A stretch of DNA of 64,000 bases from Gigaspora rosea (GCA_003550325.1 QKWP01000432.1:132330-196329); one strand, 5' to 3'. Shown: positions 33,755-46,330, counted from the first letter of the stretch. A program made the numbers and translations. The notes: generated from the sequence alone by a model not told the origin.

Positions 33755-33989
33755 CCCACCATCATATTAAAATTTTTGGAGATTATCGCAGATTATAATA
33801 GGCGGCACCTATTATAATCTGCGAAGATTATATTTTTTAAATATTTGCACAGATTTTTTGCTAAAAATCTGTGAAGAACTGCAAAAATCTAAATTTTGAA
33901 GATCTTTGTAATTTTTTAAACAAGATTCTGCACTTATTTGATAAATTTGAAAATCACTACAGATTATTAATGTTTTTATTTTCCCGATG

Positions 33990-34279
33990 TTAGTAGTACC
34001 ACTGTTGAATAGTGTAAAGCATGTTAAACTACATATTAACATGCCAAACAACATGCTAATATATCATATATTAAATTCAAATATATATAAATGAATAAAT
34101 TTAACTTCAATAAATAGAGATGTAGAGAAGTTCCCTTCAATTTTACTAAAAAAAATAAAGGAAATAAGCTAGTATAGTACCAAAAAGACCTTTATTTGAG
34201 TAAATCAGTAACTTATCTCCTAGTAACTATTAGAGTTAAATCAGTTAAACATATATGCTCTCCAACCTTAATAGTTACA
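33990..34279 (+). mobile_element. LTR-like fossil, family TGTNACTATT, partial copy
   Basis: A truncated copy in the opposite orientation to the one at 49905. It shares AACTACATATTAACATGCCAA (CACGTT palindrome zone, degenerate), TTTAACTTCAATAAA, GTAACTATTAGAGTTAAAT, and ends CCTTAATAGTTACA. The CAATAAA word would suit a polyadenylation signal in an LTR. Confidence 0.5.
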
Positions 34280-34283
34280 ATAC

Positions 34284-35250
34284 TTAGGCAAGACCAACTG
34301 AATACTGTGTTTTTTCCCCTCTCTTTCATTAGGAAATTTTATAAAGCCATGAAAAATTTTACTATATAAACCACTCCCCAGAAGGGTGGTTAATATAAAT
34401 ACAGAATCAAGTTGGTTTTGTTCACTAACCAAACTACATCGTTCCTTACTCTTTTCTTCTAAAAATATACTAGATCTCTTTTTAATATAACTATCAAGCT
34501 ATTAAAATACAAATTTGCCATAAAAGTTTTGTTAATAATATATTTTGTACTTCTAAAAAAAACAAAATTTCATATTGCTTTTATATTCATTGTAAAGTTT
34601 TCAATTACATCAAATTACCTTATATATTTCTAAATTCATAAAACAAAAATCCAGCTTATCTGTTAAAAATGGTTTATCATTTAATTAAACTTATACCCAT
34701 TTCTACATTCATAAGAAAATTTTCTTAGTTTTTTATATATTATTTAATATCAATCTTATTGATACTGAAAAAATTATGGTCAACAGTTTTTGAAATAAAT
34801 CCACTTTTCTAAGAAAAAAAAAAAGAAGCTTTCTAAGAAAAAATTACTATTTCTATTAAATACTCATTATATTTTTTATAATACACTTTTTTCTTTCTAA
34901 ATTTTTGAATTCTTTAAATCTAGGAAGTTCATTATACTGAGTAGCTATGCATTATATAAAAATAGCTTATTAGCTAAATTACTAAGATCCTTAGTTACTT
35001 TTTTAACAATTTAAATTTTAATTTTATAAATTTAAATTTTTATCCTTATCTTTTTTAAAAATATTTATGATAAAAGTATCACTAGGAGAAACATGCAACT
35101 CTCAATATAAATTATAACATTTCTAATAACTTATTTTTATATTTTATAATTTCTTTTAAAACTCTTATAAAGAACAATTGATATTTTAATTACAATAACA
35201 GTCATTATTTTCTAATTTATAAATAACATATATCAATAGTGTAAATTAAC
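34284..35250. other. No gene seen
   Basis: AT-rich with T-runs. No repeat or frame stands out. Confidence 0.5.
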
Positions 35251-35251
35251 T

Positions 35252-35522
35252 CTATAAAAAAAATTTTCAGAAAAACATGAAAGCTGAATACAGAAACATA
35301 TGTAAAAATATGCAAAAAATATGTAAAATGTACACTTTCTATGTTTTTGAACAGGAAAACATACTGTATTTTGAAACACAGAAAATGCTATTCCATGTTT
35401 TAGAAAACAGAAAATATAGTGTGTTTTCCTGTTCAAAAATACAGAAAGTTTATATTTTATATATTTTTTACTTATGTTTTTGTGTTTAGCTTCCATGTCT
35501 TTTTGAAAATATATTTTTATAA
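35252..35522. mobile_element. Large foldback element (near-perfect 270-bp palindrome)
   Basis: The left half (TTTTCAGAAAAACATGAAAG, then AAGCTGAATACAGAAACAT, TTTTTGAACAGGAAAACATA) is mirrored by the right half (TATAGTGTGTTTTCCTG, TTCAAAAATACAGAAAG, AGCTTCCATGTCTTTTTGAA). The centre is near 35385 with almost no loop. Similar open frames appear on both strands simply because of the symmetry. The arms differ by roughly 15%, so the palindrome is not a fresh artefact. Confidence 0.88.
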
Positions 35523-35559
35523 AATAACACTAAACACATATATATTGCACTTAGTTATA

Positions 35560-35731
35560 CAGTCTTTCTCCTCTATAATCACCTCCTATATAATCACAAC
35601 ACCTTTATAAATATTAAATTTTAGAACAATTTATTAATAAACTTATAAAAAAAGACTTCTATATAATCACACTCTTTTATAATCACCAATTTTTTTAATA
35701 CAAACTGTGTGATTATAGAGAAGAAAGACTG
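35560..35731. mobile_element. TA-target MITE, 172 bp (CAGTCTTTCTCC family)
   Basis: Left arm CAGTCTTTCTCCTCTATAAT and right arm its complement with one change. TA on both sides (35558-35559, 35732-35733). The word TATAATCAC repeats internally. A related left end is at about 46265. Confidence 0.9.
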
Positions 35732-38127
35732 TACTCTTAAATTAATAATTAATTTAGCATTTATTAGACCCAAAGATTAAAACTACCTTAAAAACTTCTT
35801 TTCATGATATACAATATTCTAATTTCTATTTCTCTATTTCTGGCTTTATGCAACTGCACTGCATAGCTACTTATATTATAAGTAGATCGAGATGCATATT
35901 TAATTGTTAATCAGTACATGTCTTGAATCGAAATGATGCTGTAGTGGCTCAGATCGAATTTAGCAAAACTTAGTAATAGGAACTTTTTGAACTGCTTGCA
36001 CTTTTTGCTCTAAACATTTTGAACTATGCTTTTTGTACTTTTTTAACTGAACTTTCTGTATTATATGTACCTTCTAAACTTGTTTGAACTTTTTGTATTA
36101 TTTGTACTAAACTTTTTGCACTTTATAATGTAATTATTTATTTATAGTAGCATTAGTGAATTGGTTGAAATAATGTGTACTATAGCAATATAAAAACTAT
36201 AAATACGATATCTTTGTTTTTACAAAAAGGCAGCGTTTTAGCATTAAGCTCAGAGCATTTAGCTTTTAGCTTTAGCTTTTTAGAAAAGCTTCATTATAAT
36301 CTTCAAAATTAAGGTAGAAGTGTTTTTGTTGAAAAATTTCCAATAGATAAATAATAAACTGTTATTGTTATAAACAAACAACCCCCTGATAAGTGAAATT
36401 ATATTCAAGTCTAATTCTGTAATTGATTTTTTGAAACTCCATGATCATGTAATATCACTAAGAATCTTAATAATCAGTCCAGATTCTGTGACCTCTTATA
36501 AGAGCCTTATAATAATCTAGAGCTCTATTTCGATCTAAGTTACTTAGACCAAGCCTATTTTAATATCCAATCTTGCTATATTAAGACTCACCCAAACCTT
36601 GGACCTGGACCAAATCTTCTATCCTCTTTCTGCCTGCTAGTTCAAGGTTTAGAAGTCTTGAGGCTTAGTAGAGTTAATTTTAGTTAGTATTAGTAGTGTA
36701 TTGTTGTGACATTTTTTATGGAAAGTTAATTTGCTTCATTCACAATGTACATATATTGTTAATCTACAAGTACCTCTCAGAAATCGAGGCTAATGGAGCA
36801 ACTATCAAAAGGAAGTCACATAAGCACAAAAGGCACAAACTGTACAGTAGTATATCTTAGTTGTTAGTATATAGACTAGCAAAAGGGTTTATTTATAATG
36901 TAATTTAGCAATTCGAAAGGGAGTGTAATATAATTTATAAAATCGATTATAGTGTCTTTTATTTATATTAATAAATAATTATAGCAAATATGCCTACAAA
37001 GCAGAGTCATATTTATAATAAAATATTTTTGTTAAAAAGATATAGCCAGTATTTAAAATTCAAATCTAAAGTTATGTTCTCAAAAGAGTATAATTTAAAA
37101 CTTTATTGTTCTTTTAGTATTCATTATATATTAAATATATTGAACATTAATTTTTAAAGTATGTTCATATTCTATATTTACAATTTACATACTACGTTTG
37201 TGCTTATCTATTAATAATTTTTTAAACTTTATATATAGTTCTTCATTTTTTAATGTAACACAATGTATTATACAATTCAATTTCTAATAATTTTATTAAA
37301 ACTTTAAGTGCTTCTCTTATTTGCTTATAATAAAACAAGCTTTTCTATGATATTTTACTAATGTTACTATTGGTTAATGCAATAAATTAGAATCTGATTA
37401 CTTTGTTATTTAACTATTTAAACTTCATACGAACAAATACTTTGTATCTTTTTTACTTGCTTAATATTAACATATCATTTGACCAAATCATCTATATATT
37501 AAGTTTACACAATAATGATACTCTCTATATAAAAAACACACTGCATAGTTAATAAATATTTATTTTAAAAATCTTTATAGGCTATTTTCTTAAATATTTA
37601 TTTGTTATCCATATTGTATGACTTTAAACATATGTGCTATACATAGTATGTACTGGTATATACATATATATATATATATATTTATTTATGCAGAATTTGT
37701 TACAATCAAACTACATTATCAAACTGATAAACATTTTATATAATTTATTGTTCTCAATAGTAAATCTAGAACATAAAAATTTTATAAATATTCTCATTGA
37801 GAACATTTCAAAAGGATAAAATGTTCTCAAATAAGAGAACCTTTTCTAAATATCAATGTTCTTAAAAAAACTCAAATGTTCATTGAGAACCATGAAAACA
37901 TTGAATTTTAAACACTGGATATGGCATTTCTGCTATAAATTATTAATATATTATTTATGTCATTTTTTCAATTTTTGCATATCTGGCCGATATGTCATAA
38001 ATGGCTAATCTGACAAAAATGGCAGATCTGACATTTTAAGTGCAGCTTATCTTGTGATCTATGTGATATACAATTTGGCAAGGTACATTAGCAGGAGTAC
38101 TATATGTAAAGGTAATAACATATATAT

Positions 38128-38285
38128 ATTTGTACCCGGATTTGAATTTGTCCCAATTTGGACTGGCCTAATTCTACCTCTAATACTAGCCCTAACCCTA
38201 ACCCTAAAGTCACCTAAAGTCCTAATTCTGCTACAAAATTCTCATCTGGGGCAGCCCGATTCCAAATTGGGCACCAGGGTGCAAT
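38128..38285. mobile_element. Inverted-repeat element with telomere-like core
   Basis: The left arm has TTTGTACCCGG.. and CCCAATTTGGACTGGCC. The right arm complement has TTGCACCCTGG.. and CCCAATTTGGAATCGGGC. At the centre: TAGCCCTAACCCTAACCCTA. Ends approximate. Confidence 0.65.
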
Positions 38286-39062
38286 ATATATATAATGTAA
38301 TATATACTACACCTAAATGCTATTACAATATACTACTAATATAACTAAAATTAACCAGACTACTTAATGCAACCCTAATAATATTAAAGTATCGATTGAG
38401 GTGTAGTAGACTTAGTCTGAGTAACTAGGGTCAAACTAGAGCTCTAGATTATGTTACAAGACTCTAATAAGGTCATAAGATTTGGACTTTATAACTTCAC
38501 TTATGCAAAGATTTCATTTTTGATACACTTGCACTTATTTTTTTGATATACTTAAATGGACCCTTACTTTTTTGAGATATAGAGAGCAGGGACAATGATT
38601 TTCTGCAAAATGCTGAATACCACAGAATTTGTAGAATTTATTTATTTTTGCAGAAATTGGATTTTATCATGGATAATTGCAGAATTGATCTAAAATTTGA
38701 CTAGGAACCAATTAAATTATGAGTTTAGGTAAAAAGTTTCAAAAAAAATAGACAATCAATTAACACAAAAATGAGCATGAACATTAAAAAGCTTAGGAAA
38801 ATTAGTATTAAACAAGAAATTTTACAGGAGAGTCATCAAAATTCCAGGCTATATACTCAGTATTTAGCTCTAATTGTTAGCAGTTTTTGTTCAAAATTAT
38901 TAGCTAGGCATTTTTTACTTAATGAATAGATATAATTCTATTAGCAAACTTTTTTATAATCTGAACTGACCAGGGCATAGTATATTTTTTTCACAGCATG
39001 CAAGTAGATTAGTGATAATTTACAATTTTGTCACTTTTTTGTATATCATCTTTTAAATTTAA

Positions 39063-39186
39063 GCAAAGGTTTCTCTATACTACTAAGCCAAATTTGATAA
39101 ATTTTTTTTATTTGAATCCTACAAATATGTAGAATTAAAATAAAAAAATTATCAAATTTGCTTGGTGGTTATCAAGACATCTTTGC
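39063..39186. mobile_element. Foldback MITE, 124 bp
   Basis: GCAAAGGTTTCT.. and AAATTTGATAAATTTTTT on the left, with the complement GCAAAGATGTCT.. and AAATTTGATAATTTTTTTAT on the right. Nearly fully palindromic with a short CAAATATGTAG loop. Confidence 0.75.
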
Positions 39187-39292
39187 TCAAAGTCTTAAAA
39201 AAACTCAAACCATTTATTAAAATAAAAAATAAAAGCTGTGATGCTTTTTCTTTTTTTTTTAGAGAACAAACTTTTTTTTTTTTTTAGAAATG

Positions 39293-39324
<32 letters not shown>

Positions 39325-41207
39325 ATTGTATTTCAAAAAAAGTTAAAGGTGGGTAAAAATTTGATCTAAGATTTAAAATATAGCTTATATATACCAAAAC
39401 AAAAGTGCTAACCAAAAAAAATTTTACTATGATACTCAAATATAACCTCACATAGATTATTTGGGGTCCTATATGCCCAGTAAAAACTATAGTAATTAAC
39501 ACTATAGTTACAAGAATGGACATAAATTTTCTGGAATCCAAGATAAAGTTCTCACAGCAGTGACCTTTTTAGGTCCCATTTTTTTACTTTTTTTTTTTAT
39601 TCATTGGTATCCAAAAAAAAATGGTTGTATTCAATAAACATTGTCTTTTCATTTTTATGCACTTAAAACTTATTGCTTATAATGAGAATTACTTGAACGT
39701 CCAAAAAGTATGTATAAATAATTTATATGTAATTAGATCACATGCATTCTAACTCGGTCAAAATTTTAATGATATTTGGCTAAATTTTTAAAAAATTTAG
39801 GAGAAGTACAAAAATTTGGAAATTTTAAAATTTGGTACAAAAATTTGAAATTTTTAGATCCATATATTTTTGTAGGTCCCTGCAACCGATCAAATATTCA
39901 CAAGTTAAATATAATTGGTTGCTGATCACAACGATTCTGTATATGATAATGCATGGAAAGTAAAATCTTAATGATTGTGCACGGAAATTTATATCGTTAA
40001 GAATCTTAACGATTGTGCATGTCAGTGCATGGATCTTAACCTTTTGTGTGATAGAGTATGTTAAATTTTTAGATGAGCATTTTCTGTGCAAAGATCATGT
40101 TACTTGTATTTGTCCGTATATAATTTTGTATTTTGTGTGTACTTACGTGTATCGGCTTCTCATTGGGATAATAATTATTGCAAATTTTAAATAAATGCAC
40201 AGCCCAAATGGCTCAATAGTTTTGAATAAAATTTTGCAAAGACTAGCAATATATTGCTAAAACAAAAAAAAAAACGCTTAGTATATTAAGAGTTTTCATA
40301 TTTAAATAAATAAAAACCTATAACTTTGTTTGTAGAGGCGTAACACTGGCCTTTGCAAAATTTTATTACCTATCTAAATATCTTCATTAATAAATTATAT
40401 TATAAATATATATAGTTTGGTTTTGATTTACATAGTATACCAACTGCTAGTAGTCTCCGCAAGAAATTTGAAAGTTTAACGATTTGGCCACCTACATTCA
40501 GTCGAAATAATACTTGGTTTTTTGAAGATTTAGTCTGTCAATGTATAAAAAAATTTCAATATACTTAAAACTTAGATCGATATAGAGAAAAGTAACTGTA
40601 TTTATAAGTTGATAAATAATTTTGACTATAAATATTTTATTTGGATTTCAGTACCCTTTGCAAGTTTTATTATCTTTACTTTATTTTACCAATTTTACTG
40701 CCTTTCACCTCCACATTCATAAGTTTTGCTACTTTAGCCGCACTTCGTTATATTTCACAAATTTTCCACGTTTCATCAGTTCGGTTTAAATTGTTTTGTA
40801 TGAAAGTTCTTCGCCTTTTGTCAATGGCAAAGTCACTATATTCACCTACCGGTAATAACCACATGCTACCTATTTGTTATTACTTTTTTAGGGTTATTCT
40901 GCAAATATTGAAATAAGTATAGCCATGTACAGTTTTTGACATATTTTTGAATCCAACATTAGCTTAAGCAGAACGTAATTTTCTGAACAATTATTGTGTC
41001 TATTGTGCTATTATGAATAATAACCATAAGATTGTAGTATACAAATCAAAATTTAATTTTATATGATAAAATATAAGAATTTGAATTGGATGAATTGGAC
41101 TAAATAATAAGCAGAATATAGTATATATGTTAGGATTCTTTATTAACTAATTAAAATTATAGCTATATTACAAAGCTGAAATATTTAAATAACTCTTATT
41201 CCATATT

Positions 41208-43144
41208 TCATTCAATTATTACCTCTCCACCAACCCAAGAAACATAAAATACTATTCCAATAATATTACATAGCGAACATATACGCCAAATAATATTCCA
41301 GTCGTTAGTAACTTCTAATATCCATCCTGTTAATGCTACGGCAAAAAAAGCTGGAATCATCGCACAAGTAGTTGCTAAACCACATATTACGCCAGCATAT
41401 TTGGGTGCAATATCTAACTATAAATGACAAGATTTTAATGCTATATTGAATAAAAAATAATAAATAAAATTAAATAAAATTAATAGTTACATGAGATACA
41501 AGAAAACTCGAGTTTTGAAATGAATATAATGCAAATCCAATCGTTATCATTAATAATCCTTCAACGGATGTTTTTGCCAAATATGTTATCTGTAAATTAT
41601 ATATATGAATCAAAAAATAAATAAAAAAAAATAAATAAATAAATAATGTAATTGAAGAATGGATAAATAAACCAAAATTTGCACCTACCGATAAAAGAAT
41701 CATTGATATTCCAAGTGATGCAATTATATTAGCAGACCTTCGCACAATTATAACACGAATTTTTAATTGATGAATCGAATAATCACAGATATAACCAACT
41801 ATTGACCCCATTATGACGTATGATAAGTATGGTAAAGCTAAACAATTTGATATTTATAAAAATTTATAAAATATAAAAATAAATATAGAATAGTTTTAAA
41901 TAAAATTAATATAATATTAATATAAAATTAATATAATATTAATAAAATATTAAGATAATTTAAGATTTCTTACCAGTGTAAAATCCAATTAAATGAATGT
42001 CTACATGGAAATATTCATAATAAAATATTGGTAACCAACTAAGCATAGTAAAAAAGCTCCAAGAATTAAAGAATTGACAGAGTAAAATTGCCCATACTTC
42101 ACGATGAGAAAGTATCAATTTCCAAGGAATTTTTTGTGCATAACTCGGTCTTGATGATATTTGATTCTTTGATAGTAACATATCATTTTCGCTATGATCA
42201 TGGTCAATAATTGTAATATATTCCCTAGATCCTGATGGATAGTTTCTGAGATTATCTTCAGAACAAACAGTCGATTTGTTTTTCAAAATCCATCCCAATT
42301 CTTCTTTGCTGATTCCTGGATAATCTCTAGGATCACTTCTTCCATAAAAATGCCAAATAACAGACCAAATTGAACCAATAATTGCGAATGCCCAAAAAAT
42401 ACTTTCCCAACCAAACTGACTTGAACCCAATAGATTTGAAATTGGCATAGAGATTATCATACCGATAAAATTTGAAACACATATTAATGAAACAGCTCTA
42501 GGCTGTTCCTCAGGTGGAAACCATTTTGATATTATAGACTGAATACATGAATAAGTTGGGCCTTCACCAATTCCTAAACAGATTCTGCACAATATTAGAC
42601 AGTATATATTTATCCTGGCAGAAATTGGAGTAAGTAAAGTAAAGAGTGTCCAAGCTGCGGCAGCTAGATACGAATATTCCAAAAATAAATGAGCTTAATT
42701 GTTTTTTCTTTTTTAAGCACCTTATCTCTTAGAATATTCTTACCTACGCTTAATACTCTCTTACCACCGAATTTATCAGCAATCACACCTCCGATAATTA
42801 AAGTTGTAAAATACCCAATATAAAATGCTGACGATACATAACCTTGAATACTATGATCCCAATTAAATTCCTTAGCCATATAAACTATGGCAATTGACAT
42901 ATTTGATCGATCTTTCATGAAAAAAAAAATTAATAAAAAAATTTTACAAGTTTTTAAAGACAAAATTTAGCATTGAAAAATACCGGCATAGCTGATAATA
43001 AAACCAGAAATGCAAAGAAGGATAATTATAATTCTCTTTGGGATATAACCAGACCACCAATTACTAAAATTTTCAACAGATTAGACGACAAATAAAACAT
43101 ACAATACTTTTGGAAATAATAACCTACGTGAATATTAATGTCAT
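41208..43144 (-). CDS. SLC17-like MFS anion transporter, seven exons
   Basis: Major-facilitator transporter of the anion:cation symporter (SLC17/PHT4) branch, which carries phosphate or organic anions across membranes. Exons: 43144-43128, 43063-42984, 42911-42744, 42663-41974, 41837-41689, 41589-41491, 41417-41208; all introns are GT..AG, 64-136 bp. They add up to 1413 nt, exactly 471 codons including TGA, usual for the family. The N-terminus is MTLIFTNWWSGYIPKRIII. Signatures: YADRSNMSIAIVYMAKEFNW after helix 1, VIADKFGGKRVLS between helices 2 and 3, GIGEGPTYSCIQSIISKWFP in helix 4, SWSFFTMLSWLPIFYYE in helix 7, and LDIAPKYAGVICGL in helix 10. The hydrophilic loop in the middle (about residues 185-250) is the usual cytoplasmic loop. 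No breaks. The substrate cannot be told from sequence alone. The first, 17-nt exon is the least certain part. Confidence 0.88.
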
Positions 43145-43261
43145 TGTGAGTCTAGATTTTTTTGATTCGCGTAGTAGTTTATATTTTATTTTAATATAAT
43201 AAAAATGAAACAATGAGCAATTTGACGTTATATAGCAATCAATTCATGCATGTATACATGT

Positions 43262-43276
43262 CGTACGTACGTACGA
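43262..43276. promoter_or_regulatory. CGTACGTACGTACG run upstream of the transporter
   Basis: A self-complementary run about 120 bp upstream of the transporter start codon; a second one at about 43531-43541. Function not shown. Confidence 0.25.
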
Positions 43277-43605
43277 TGTAGGAAAATTAAAAAGATAAAA
43301 TTCTATACAGAGATAATGCATAACTGTAGCACATTGTTTAAACCTAGAATTTCTGAATCTTTCCTGTAACAAAATACGCAAAGAATTATATGTACTTAAT
43401 AGTAACCAGTCCTATGCATACTGGGTTAACCGCTATTGAAAACGACAAATTTAGCTTGTCTCCAACGAGTTCGCTAGATTTTATTATACGTATAAAATGA
43501 TTGTGGCTTTTAGATTTCCTGCACCCGTATGTACGTACGTGTAACACACAACAGGTTTAGTTGAATAGAGGCGGTCATATTGGCGTGTGGGTTATGTCGG
43601 TTAAT

Positions 43606-43735
43606 GATGCCTGACAAATGTCGAAATAATTTCGTCTAGACAGATGACGAAGCCATTTTGTCAGGCAACTTCAATTTGACGAATGACGAATGACGAAAGT
43701 CATGACGAATGACGATACTCGTGACGAAACTCAGC
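43606..43735. repeat. TGCCTGACAAA palindrome with TGACGAA repeats
   Basis: TGCCTGACAAAT..ATTTTGTCAGGCA forms a foldback at 43609-43667, followed by at least four TGACGAATGACGAA-type units. A relative with the same ends and GACGA core lies at about 57526-57607. Confidence 0.7.
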
Positions 43736-43859
43736 GAATATATATATATATTTATGAGAAAAAAATAAAATAAAAATAAAAGTGCGATTTTTGGTTTAGG
43801 AATCATTAAAAACTGGTTAGTGCATAAACGCCTTCTGGCGTTCAGAGGCTGCACATGCG

Positions 43860-44480
43860 GGTAAATAAATATGGATTATGTTAAGCAAATGATCTACTGA
43901 TAATAATACAGTAATACATATTTTTTGTTTATTTTAACATAAAAAGCTCTCTTTATGGGTAAAAATCTCATGATACGCATTTTTGCTTAGAAAACGGAGC
44001 TAGTTGTCATAGGTTCCGAGCCTAAATTTGTAGATCATTTGCTTGACCATTTTGAGAAAATGGCGATTATTGGTTGTGAAACCCAAATTTTTGCCCCTGA
44101 ACTTTTTGTTTATTTTTATGATTGACCAATCTACTTTAATTCTGTAATTCTGTAATTGAGCCGTCAATCTTTTACTGTGATCTATTTTTAGAACACATAC
44201 GTTTAAAGATGTCTACCTTCAAGACAAAATATCTCAATAAATTATTATATCAATGTAGGGTGAAAAGCGTAATAGATATAATTAGAAACTGGCACATTGT
44301 TTTGAATCAAAAATCTCGAAATTGATAAAAAAGTGTCGAAGACAGTCCATCGCACCCGATATTCAAGATCACGTGACATCGCGAACCGAGTTCACGATTG
44401 AAATTGAATATTCGAATCCAACAATTTCGGAATTATAAAGATAGAACTATTGAATTAATATTAAGAAAGTATTGTAAGAT
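43860..44480. other. No gene seen
   Basis: AT-rich with no repeat or coding signal that I can support. Confidence 0.4.
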
Positions 44481-44483
44481 AAG

Positions 44484-44650
44484 ACCACGCAAAGTAAAAT
44501 TTTCGTTTAGCATTACCCGCCGGTCCAAATTTTTCAAAATCCCTCAAATTTTTTTTTGCCCAATTCTTAAATTAGTTGGCATTAAAAATCGGAAAATGTT
44601 TAAGGGATTATAAGCTAGCGGGAATTTTTGGAGGTATGATAATCTGGTGA
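44484..44650. repeat. GACCACGCAAAGTAAAATTT dispersed repeat, copy 2
   Basis: Same word order as the copy at 26388: CCACGCAAAGTAAAATTTTC, GCATTACC, TTGGCATTAAAAATCGGAAA, GCGGGAATTTTTGGAGGTAT. Confidence 0.7.
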
Positions 44651-44741
44651 ATTGGATGGGAGCAATCGTGGATATAGGGTCCAATTTAGCTCCGATGGTT
44701 CACCTGGGTTTAAATTATAGCGATAGTACACGGGTTTATGA

Positions 44742-45465
44742 TGTTACGAGAATAATTATTCAGGTCGGGGTTATCACTTAATTTGATCAATTTACGTGAT
44801 TGATTTAAATAAGGTGTAGATGATGTAATTAATTAAATGTCGGAGGTAATTTATTATATTAACATTAATTAAAGAAAACAATGAAACAAGGGAATAACAA
44901 TGAAATAGTAATATGTCGGAGGTAATTTATTATAATAACATTAATTAAAGAAAACAATGAAACAAGGGAGTAACAATGAAAATAGTATACAGTACAACGA
45001 ATATATATTAAAATAAAATACAACACTATGAGAATCCGATTCTTATTATAAAACTATAACTAAGACATCGTAGTCCGAAGAAATGGTATAGCGCAAAAAC
45101 TCAGGCTTTAAATACTTTCTGAGTTATTAAGAACTACTGCTTTTCGCTCTTATAATACTCTTAAAATCCTATTATTGCTTTCTAATATTTATGCGCTAGA
45201 AAAGCCACTTCACAATACTCTCACAATCTGCTCACAATTCGTTCATTATTCACTCGCAATTTCGCGTGTCAATATTTTCTCACAATTCCCACAACCAGGT
45301 GTCAACAATATCTGGTTCATACAACAAACAATCATTGGGTACAAATCTGCTTCACCAACCTCCACCACAACCAAAAGCCTTGTAATTTCGGATGGCTTGG
45401 GTCACTGGAGTCTTCTGGTGTTACAATTCGCATTTAATCACGGGTTAAAATTTTTAACCGTGACA
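44742..45465. mobile_element. Possible LTR-like fossil
   Basis: Starts TGTTACGAGAATAATTATTC and ends TTTTTAACCGTGACA, again TGT(T)AC..GTGACA like the other LTR-like copies, with a length of 0.7 kb. Contains a 75-bp tandem duplication (44850-44985, unit ATGTCGGAGGTAATTTATTA..). No internal coding region is required. No flanking duplication found, so this is tentative. Confidence 0.3.
44848..44988. repeat. Tandem duplication, about 75-bp unit
   Basis: ATGTCGGAGGTAATTTATTA.. to AAACAAGGGARTAACAATGA occurs twice with two or three differences. Confidence 0.9.
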
Positions 45466-45639
45466 ATAACTAAAAATAAAAACTAGCTCTCAGAGCCTGG
45501 AAGTTGCCCCGGGGAATGGAGTTTCTGATTTTTTTGACTCTTAGGTCTAAGTATATAGTAAGTGCAAAAAACTAAGTGAGATTGTAATTATTTTAAATGT
45601 GACTATTGCAAGATTTTACTGTACTAGTATAACCATTGT

Positions 45640-46045
45640 TGCTTGACTCCTGAAAGTTAGTTCCCCGCCAGCTAAGTTTCCTGACACTATATCCCTGACA
45701 GAATGTTTCACCTACAGTATATAGTTTCTTGACAAGACATATATCTAACATGACATGTTTTTGAAATCACCTTTCCTTGACATGACATATCTCTAACATG
45801 ACATGTTTTTGATACCGTATTTACGCGTAATAGCGGGCTGGGGCTTTATTTCGAGCCTTGGCCCGAATTAAGCTTAATTTAGGCCGAAATTCGTAATCAC
45901 ACCCTGCGCGTTATTACGCGCAAATACGGTATCCCCTTTCCTTGACAAGACATATTTTCAAAAAGATATTCTACTAACATGATGTATTTCAGAAAGTAAA
46001 TTTTCTGACATCATATTTCCAATATCTCTTTTTCTGACAAGATCT
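45640..46045. repeat. Degenerate tandem repeat, about 58-bp unit
   Basis: The phrase CCTTGACATGACATAT..CTAACATGACATGTTTTTGA recurs about five or six times with drift (CTTGACAAGACATATATCTA, CTTGACAAGACATATTTTCA, and so on). One unit is split by the MITE at 45815, which makes the neighbouring units an internal reference for the empty site. Confidence 0.75.
45815..45929. mobile_element. TA-target MITE, 115 bp, CCGTATTTACGCG family
   Basis: Left CCGTATTTACGCGTAATAGC, right complement CCGTATTTGCGCGTAATAAC. Flanked by TA on both sides. The adjacent repeat unit reads TTTTTGAAATCACCTTTCC where this one reads TTTTTGA-TA..TA-TCCCCTTTCC, confirming a TA insertion with 2-bp duplication. Confidence 0.92.
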
Positions 46046-46264
46046 TTCCCCGACCCGATTAGAAATTTCATTTAAAAATAATCATTATATTATGTTAGGG
46101 TGAATCCTATGCTTGATTCTAGTAAAACCCATTTGATCATAAAGTTTGGGTGAAATTTGTGTTAGCATAGTGTATTTTATATTTTAATGCAAATTTTAAC
46201 CTTCTGTAATCTGCATCGCAGATTAACCAAAATTTAGCATGGGCTTCACCCTGTCATATTACAG

Positions 46265-46330
46265 TTGTCCTCCTATATAATCACCTCCATATAATTACAA
46301 ACTCTATATAATCACACAATTTTATACAGT
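46265..46330. mobile_element. Left end of a CAGTCTTTCTCC-family element
   Basis: CAGTTGTCCTCCTATATAAT and the repeated TATAATCAC words match the MITE at 35560. No right end found downstream. It lies 300 bp before a decayed DDE transposase, so it could be the end of the parent element. Confidence 0.5.

Larger units (their letters stand above)
35740..41150. other. Gene-poor stretch
   Basis: More than 5 kb without a convincing coding region on either strand. It holds a TA microsatellite (about 37661-37682), a repeat of TGTTCTCA words (about 37780-37890), the elements at 38128 and 39063, and a T-run of about 20 at 39296-39319. The 91-codon frame at 40641-40916 is hydrophobic and shows no family feature; I leave it out. 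Confidence 0.5.

Noticed and set aside
35233-35610. Three similar frames on both strands
   Set aside because: Produced by the 270-bp palindrome; symmetry, not coding.
39282-39541. 85-codon minus-strand frame ending in a Lys run
   Set aside because: It spans a long T-run; composition effect.
40641-40916. 91-codon hydrophobic frame
   Set aside because: No family features, no splice context, composition as expected for T-rich DNA.
45175-45486. 103-codon frame at the end of the possible LTR
   Set aside because: No recognisable family, and it overlaps a repeat-like region; likely chance.
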